From contig PBLQ01000011.1 in NCBI GenBank assembly GCA_002721815.1, positions 124,001 to 188,000 of the forward strand: 64,000 nucleotides of DNA. The letters run 5' to 3'. The position numbers and the translations under genes were made by a program. Positions 61,392 through 64,000 of the stretch are shown in pieces. The stretch comes from Myxococcales bacterium (GTDB taxonomy: Bacteria; Myxococcota; UBA727; GCA-2721815). A model generated the notes under the pieces. The model saw only the letters and a list, made by a program, of their open reading frames with translations, did no database searches and had not been told where the DNA came from. The number at the start of each line of letters is the position of its first letter. Within the stretch, counting starts at the first letter, position 1.

Positions 61392-61469
61392 TATGAAAAC
61401 GCCTCCGTTCCTCCACCTAGGCAATGTGCAGGCGTGACGCGATCGGTTCAATCACGTCAACCTTGTGAT

Positions 61470-63347
61470 TTATTGGCAGCAAAGTACCCGAAGCGACGAA
61501 CCGCAAGAAACTTGGTGACGCACTTGAACCACGTCGCCCGTTGCGCTCCCGCCGCCACCATTGCTGGTGTAATCTAGAATCACTTTCATGGTGGTTCCCA
61601 CTGCTACATCACCACTGTCATAGAGTAGGTTTTGGCAGGTGGTACCCAGAGAATTGTTATGATAGTTGTTGTTGTTGATGCCTAACACCGACGGCCGTTG
61701 CGTGGCGCCCACTGCCCATACCTCAACGTTGTTGATGGCGTTCCCATTATCATAGGCACCGTTGGAAATGGCGGCATGGACTTCTTCAAGCGTACACATA
61801 TGAACGTTGTCATCATTCGAAAAGGTGTCTTGGCAAGAGGCCGTGGCCGCACGAACACCAGCCTGCCCGTCGTATTGCCATTTACCGTTATCAGTGTTGT
61901 TGCTCACCCCGAGAATCCGTGGTCCAGTCCCACCGCCGGACAAGCCCGCCAAATGAAAATTGAGACTGCTGTTGGCATTATCGATGGCAGCTTGCAGAAC
62001 ACTTTCAGCAATGGCCGTGGCCCACTGATTCATGTTGGTGTAGCCATTGGCAGCCACCGTATCGAGAACGCCGTTGGCCGCATTGATAGACTGCGCAACC
62101 ACCCAAGCGTTGGCGGTGGTATCCAATCCGTTCACAATATTTTCAATCCATAGCTCATTCACCGCAATGTCGCTGCCATTTAAGTCAACGTCATCTTGAA
62201 TGGCGGCGTTCCATGCGTAGAGAGACTCCAAAGCGGATTGCACACTGTCGTAACCGGCATTGTCGAGGTTGGTGGCATCGACGGTGACACCCGAAGCGCT
62301 AAAGTCAATTTCATTGAGATCGCCCCCCAGCGCACCGATTTGACTGACCAATGTGTTGTAGTTGTCGTTGATGTTTTGGTAAAGGCCGTCGATCGCCTCT
62401 TGGGTATCGGTGTAACCATGATCACCGGTCACGCTTACAGAGGAGCCCGGGATGGCATCAACGCCTTCGTAGATGTTATCGATGGCCGTGTAGATTGATT
62501 CCAATGCCTCTTGAACCGTTTCAAAGCCCTCCCCGGGAAGTACCGCTTCGGAATCGATGATTCCCCCATCGCTCTCATAACTGTCATCAGCGGCATTGGC
62601 CACTGTGACAGTGGTCGCACTGATCGTTGCTTCCCCGCCGGTAACCACTCCGGTGGCAATGGCATCCGCCAAATAGTCGGCAAAGCTGTCGTTGCCATAT
62701 CGAGACTTGGCGAGGTCGAGATATTTGCTGTTTTCGTATTCCAATAAAAGTTCGTTATAGGTGGCAACCGTTGCCAAAGCCTGATCAAGGTCTTGGGCCA
62801 AACCCGGAATGGTCTGGTTGATGGTATTCGCAGTGTTCAAAGCGGCCAGTGAGTTATTGTAAGCCGTCTCCAAAGAAGATGTATTGGCGGCAATATCGTC
62901 ACTTTGAGAATTCAATCGGTTGTTCACATTGGCCAAGCCCTCTTCGACGTTATCCACATTGGCCGCAATGGTGAAACCCGCGGCTTCGGGATCGTCCACC
63001 ACCACATCATCATCATTGACCACCGCACTTTGTAGTGCTTCGATATCATCCTCCACGGTATCTAACCGCGTTCCGTGATCGGTGAGTGTATCTTCGGCGG
63101 CGCTCATTCGTGTTTTCAGATCGGAAACGTCGGTCTCCAACGTGGAAACGCGCTCTGCCAAGTCCGCTAGGTCTGCCGCGTTGGTCGCAGCTTGGTTCAA
63201 GGCATCGGTGGCATCCGCAGCCGCTTTTTCCAGGGCCGCTTGCTCCTCCGTTTCCACGGGTGGTCGGTTAATTTCAGATTCACCGCTCACCCCACATGAT
63301 GTCCCCAAGAAAACAGCCAAGCCACCGAAAAGAATGTAATTTCTCAT
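61470..63347 (-). CDS. Surface lipoprotein with coiled coil, VQ-A-IDEL type repeats and Cys-rich end
   Basis: 625 residues. Lipoprotein signal 'VFLGTSCGVSG'. A coiled coil at about 35-110 ('LAERVSTLETDVSDLKTRMS'), then a long region with recurring segments of the type G-Y/F-x-x-V-Q-x-A-L/I-x-x-L/I-Y (near 273, 311, 365, 435), a repeat known from tail-fibre and adhesin-like proteins. The last 150 residues hold six cysteines ('NVHMCTLEEVHAAISNGAYD', 'VLCCQ'), possibly a lectin-like domain. Strong AAGGAG ribosome site. It is plausible as an adhesin or stalk-like fibre. Followed on the same strand by the di-haem genes. Confidence 0.75.
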   Translation of the reverse strand: MRNYILFGGLAVFLGTSCGVSGESEINRPPVETEEQAALEKAAADATDALNQAATNAADLADLAERVSTLETDVSDLKTRMSAAEDTLTDHGTRLDTVEDDIEALQSAVVNDDDVVVDDPEAAGFTIAANVDNVEEGLANVNNRLNSQSDDIAANTSSLETAYNNSLAALNTANTINQTIPGLAQDLDQALATVATYNELLLEYENSKYLDLAKSRYGNDSFADYLADAIATGVVTGGEATISATTVTVANAADDSYESDGGIIDSEAVLPGEGFETVQEALESIYTAIDNIYEGVDAIPGSSVSVTGDHGYTDTQEAIDGLYQNINDNYNTLVSQIGALGGDLNEIDFSASGVTVDATNLDNAGYDSVQSALESLYAWNAAIQDDVDLNGSDIAVNELWIENIVNGLDTTANAWVVAQSINAANGVLDTVAANGYTNMNQWATAIAESVLQAAIDNANSSLNFHLAGLSGGGTGPRILGVSNNTDNGKWQYDGQAGVRAATASCQDTFSNDDNVHMCTLEEVHAAISNGAYDNGNAINNVEVWAVGATQRPSVLGINNNNYHNNSLGTTCQNLLYDSGDVAVGTTMKVILDYTSNGGGGSATGDVVQVRHQVSCGSSLRVLCCQ

Positions 63348-63444
63348 ACCCCTACTCCTTATCTGGAATGTAGGGAGATCTTAGCCCAAAGCCCCCCCCA
63401 AGTTCCAATGGAATCTCTTTTAACCCTATATGTCTTTTCGTTCT

Positions 63445-64000
63445 TTATTTCAGAGAGTTGCGTCTAAAACCGAGACGACGCAGGTAGGATAAAAACCCAC
63501 CCACAAAAAGAATAAGCCAGTTGAAGGACTGAGGTGAGCTTCGCTTTGATTGGTGGCAACCACAGCCTTGTGGTTCCTCGATGGGTTCTTGGAGTTTGTC
63601 TTCGGAACCTGTTTTCGCCATTTGGCCACCATCCATCGACGTGGCGAAACCCGCATCATTGGGCTGGGCCATCACGCCCGAATCTATGTCAATGAACCCT
63701 GCGTCGCGCTCACCCTGCCCAGCATCAACCTGAGCGGTCCCCATGGCCACACCCGCATCGACCCAATCCGTCAAATTGGCGTCTGGAATCGTTGCTTCAC
63801 CCGCGTCGAAATGGGATGGCCAAAACCACCCACCATCGGGCATGATGGCCGCCATCCATCCGCCATCCGCGGCAGGAACAAAATAGCCCCCATCGATTTG
63901 CACCCAGGGCGGCCCGCCTGTTCCTGGCTCACTGTGACCAGCATCGTCAGGGTCGCTACCCGCATCTATCACGGGAATGTCCCCACAAATCATTCCCGTC
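63445..64000 (-). CDS. C-terminal part of a MYXO-CTERM-like surface protein
   Basis: The readable part is at least 182 residues, and the frame is open to the window edge, so the start is probably outside. Most of it is Asp/Ala/Gly-rich with repeated DAG and DGG motifs ('FDAGEATIPDANL', 'VDAGQGERDAG'). The end, 'CGCHQSKRSSPQSFNWLILF' followed by a hydrophobic helix and 'LRRLGFRRNS', has the Cys-Gly-Cys, helix and Arg layout of the MYXO-CTERM sorting signal. This implies anchoring in the outer membrane after processing. Rest of the function unknown. Confidence 0.7.
   Translation of the reverse strand, partial: TGMICGDIPVIDAGSDPDDAGHSEPGTGGPPWVQIDGGYFVPAADGGWMAAIMPDGGWFWPSHFDAGEATIPDANLTDWVDAGVAMGTAQVDAGQGERDAGFIDIDSGVMAQPNDAGFATSMDGGQMAKTGSEDKLQEPIEEPQGCGCHQSKRSSPQSFNWLILFVGGFLSYLRRLGFRRNSLK

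Overview
The window is about 50% G+C and looks like the chromosome of a member of the Myxococcota (the former deltaproteobacterial myxobacteria and relatives). Support comes from an mglB-mglA pair closely resembling the Myxococcus polarity proteins, an AgmX/PglI-type TonB-like protein, two 55-65 residue proteins with the KRKQSLYFP signature typical of the group, a C-terminal Cys-Gly-Cys plus membrane helix plus Arg sorting tail (MYXO-CTERM style), many Asp-Ala-Gly-rich and acidic lipoproteins, and a recA operator that fits the myxobacterial LexA pattern. No tRNA, rRNA, CRISPR array, integrase or insertion sequence was found.

Layout. 1-9.9 kb (minus strand): end of an alternative complex III operon (actA-actB-actC-actD; actD is cut by the window edge), preceded by a SCO-type copper chaperone, haem O synthase (ctaB), a family 2 glycosyltransferase and a lipoprotein gene interrupted by a frameshift in a run of seven C. 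10.0-24.4 kb (minus strand): a nearly gap-free 14-kb gene run that starts with mglB and mglA. It continues with a 308-residue secreted protein, two very large periplasmic repeat proteins, a TPR lipoprotein, a small secreted protein, a TolQ-like protein, two TolR/ExbD-like proteins and a TonB-like envelope-spanning protein. I read it as a compact gliding (Agl-Glt type) or related envelope-trafficking machine joined to its own polarity switch; it is the most interesting system here. 24.5-30.2 kb: housekeeping genes recR, ebfC, uvrC, plsC, hslU, hslV.

30.5-40.1 kb: surface proteins. Two small paralogues flank a choice-of-anchor-D type protein. They are followed by a TonB-dependent receptor, a LEA14-like lipoprotein, a further lipoprotein, a 7Fe ferredoxin and a secreted beta-propeller lipoprotein. 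40.3-43.2 kb: yhbY, a membrane protein, prolyl iminopeptidase and exonuclease III. 43.3-47.3 kb: two unrecognised beta-rich proteins without signal peptides and a secreted metzincin protease, each followed by a hairpin terminator. 47.3-56.1 kb: recA with an SOS-type promoter, an enlarged S41 C-terminal processing protease, an unknown protein, pepA and rho. 56.2-64.0 kb (minus strand): a secreted subtilisin, a 117-bp inverted-repeat element, two tandem di-haem oxidoreductase lipoproteins, a coiled-coil repeat lipoprotein and the end of a MYXO-CTERM-like surface protein.

How the genes work together. The respiratory genes at the left build a quinol-oxidising complex that would feed a haem-copper oxidase; SCO and CtaB serve that oxidase. 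In the central operon, MglA (a Ras-like GTPase) and MglB (its roadblock-type activator) would set where the machine works, the TolQ/TolR-like proteins would supply proton-driven force, and the TonB-like, TPR and coiled-coil proteins would carry that force across the periplasm. No outer-membrane barrel partner (GltA/GltB/GltH type) and no GltI/GltJ homologue is present in the window.
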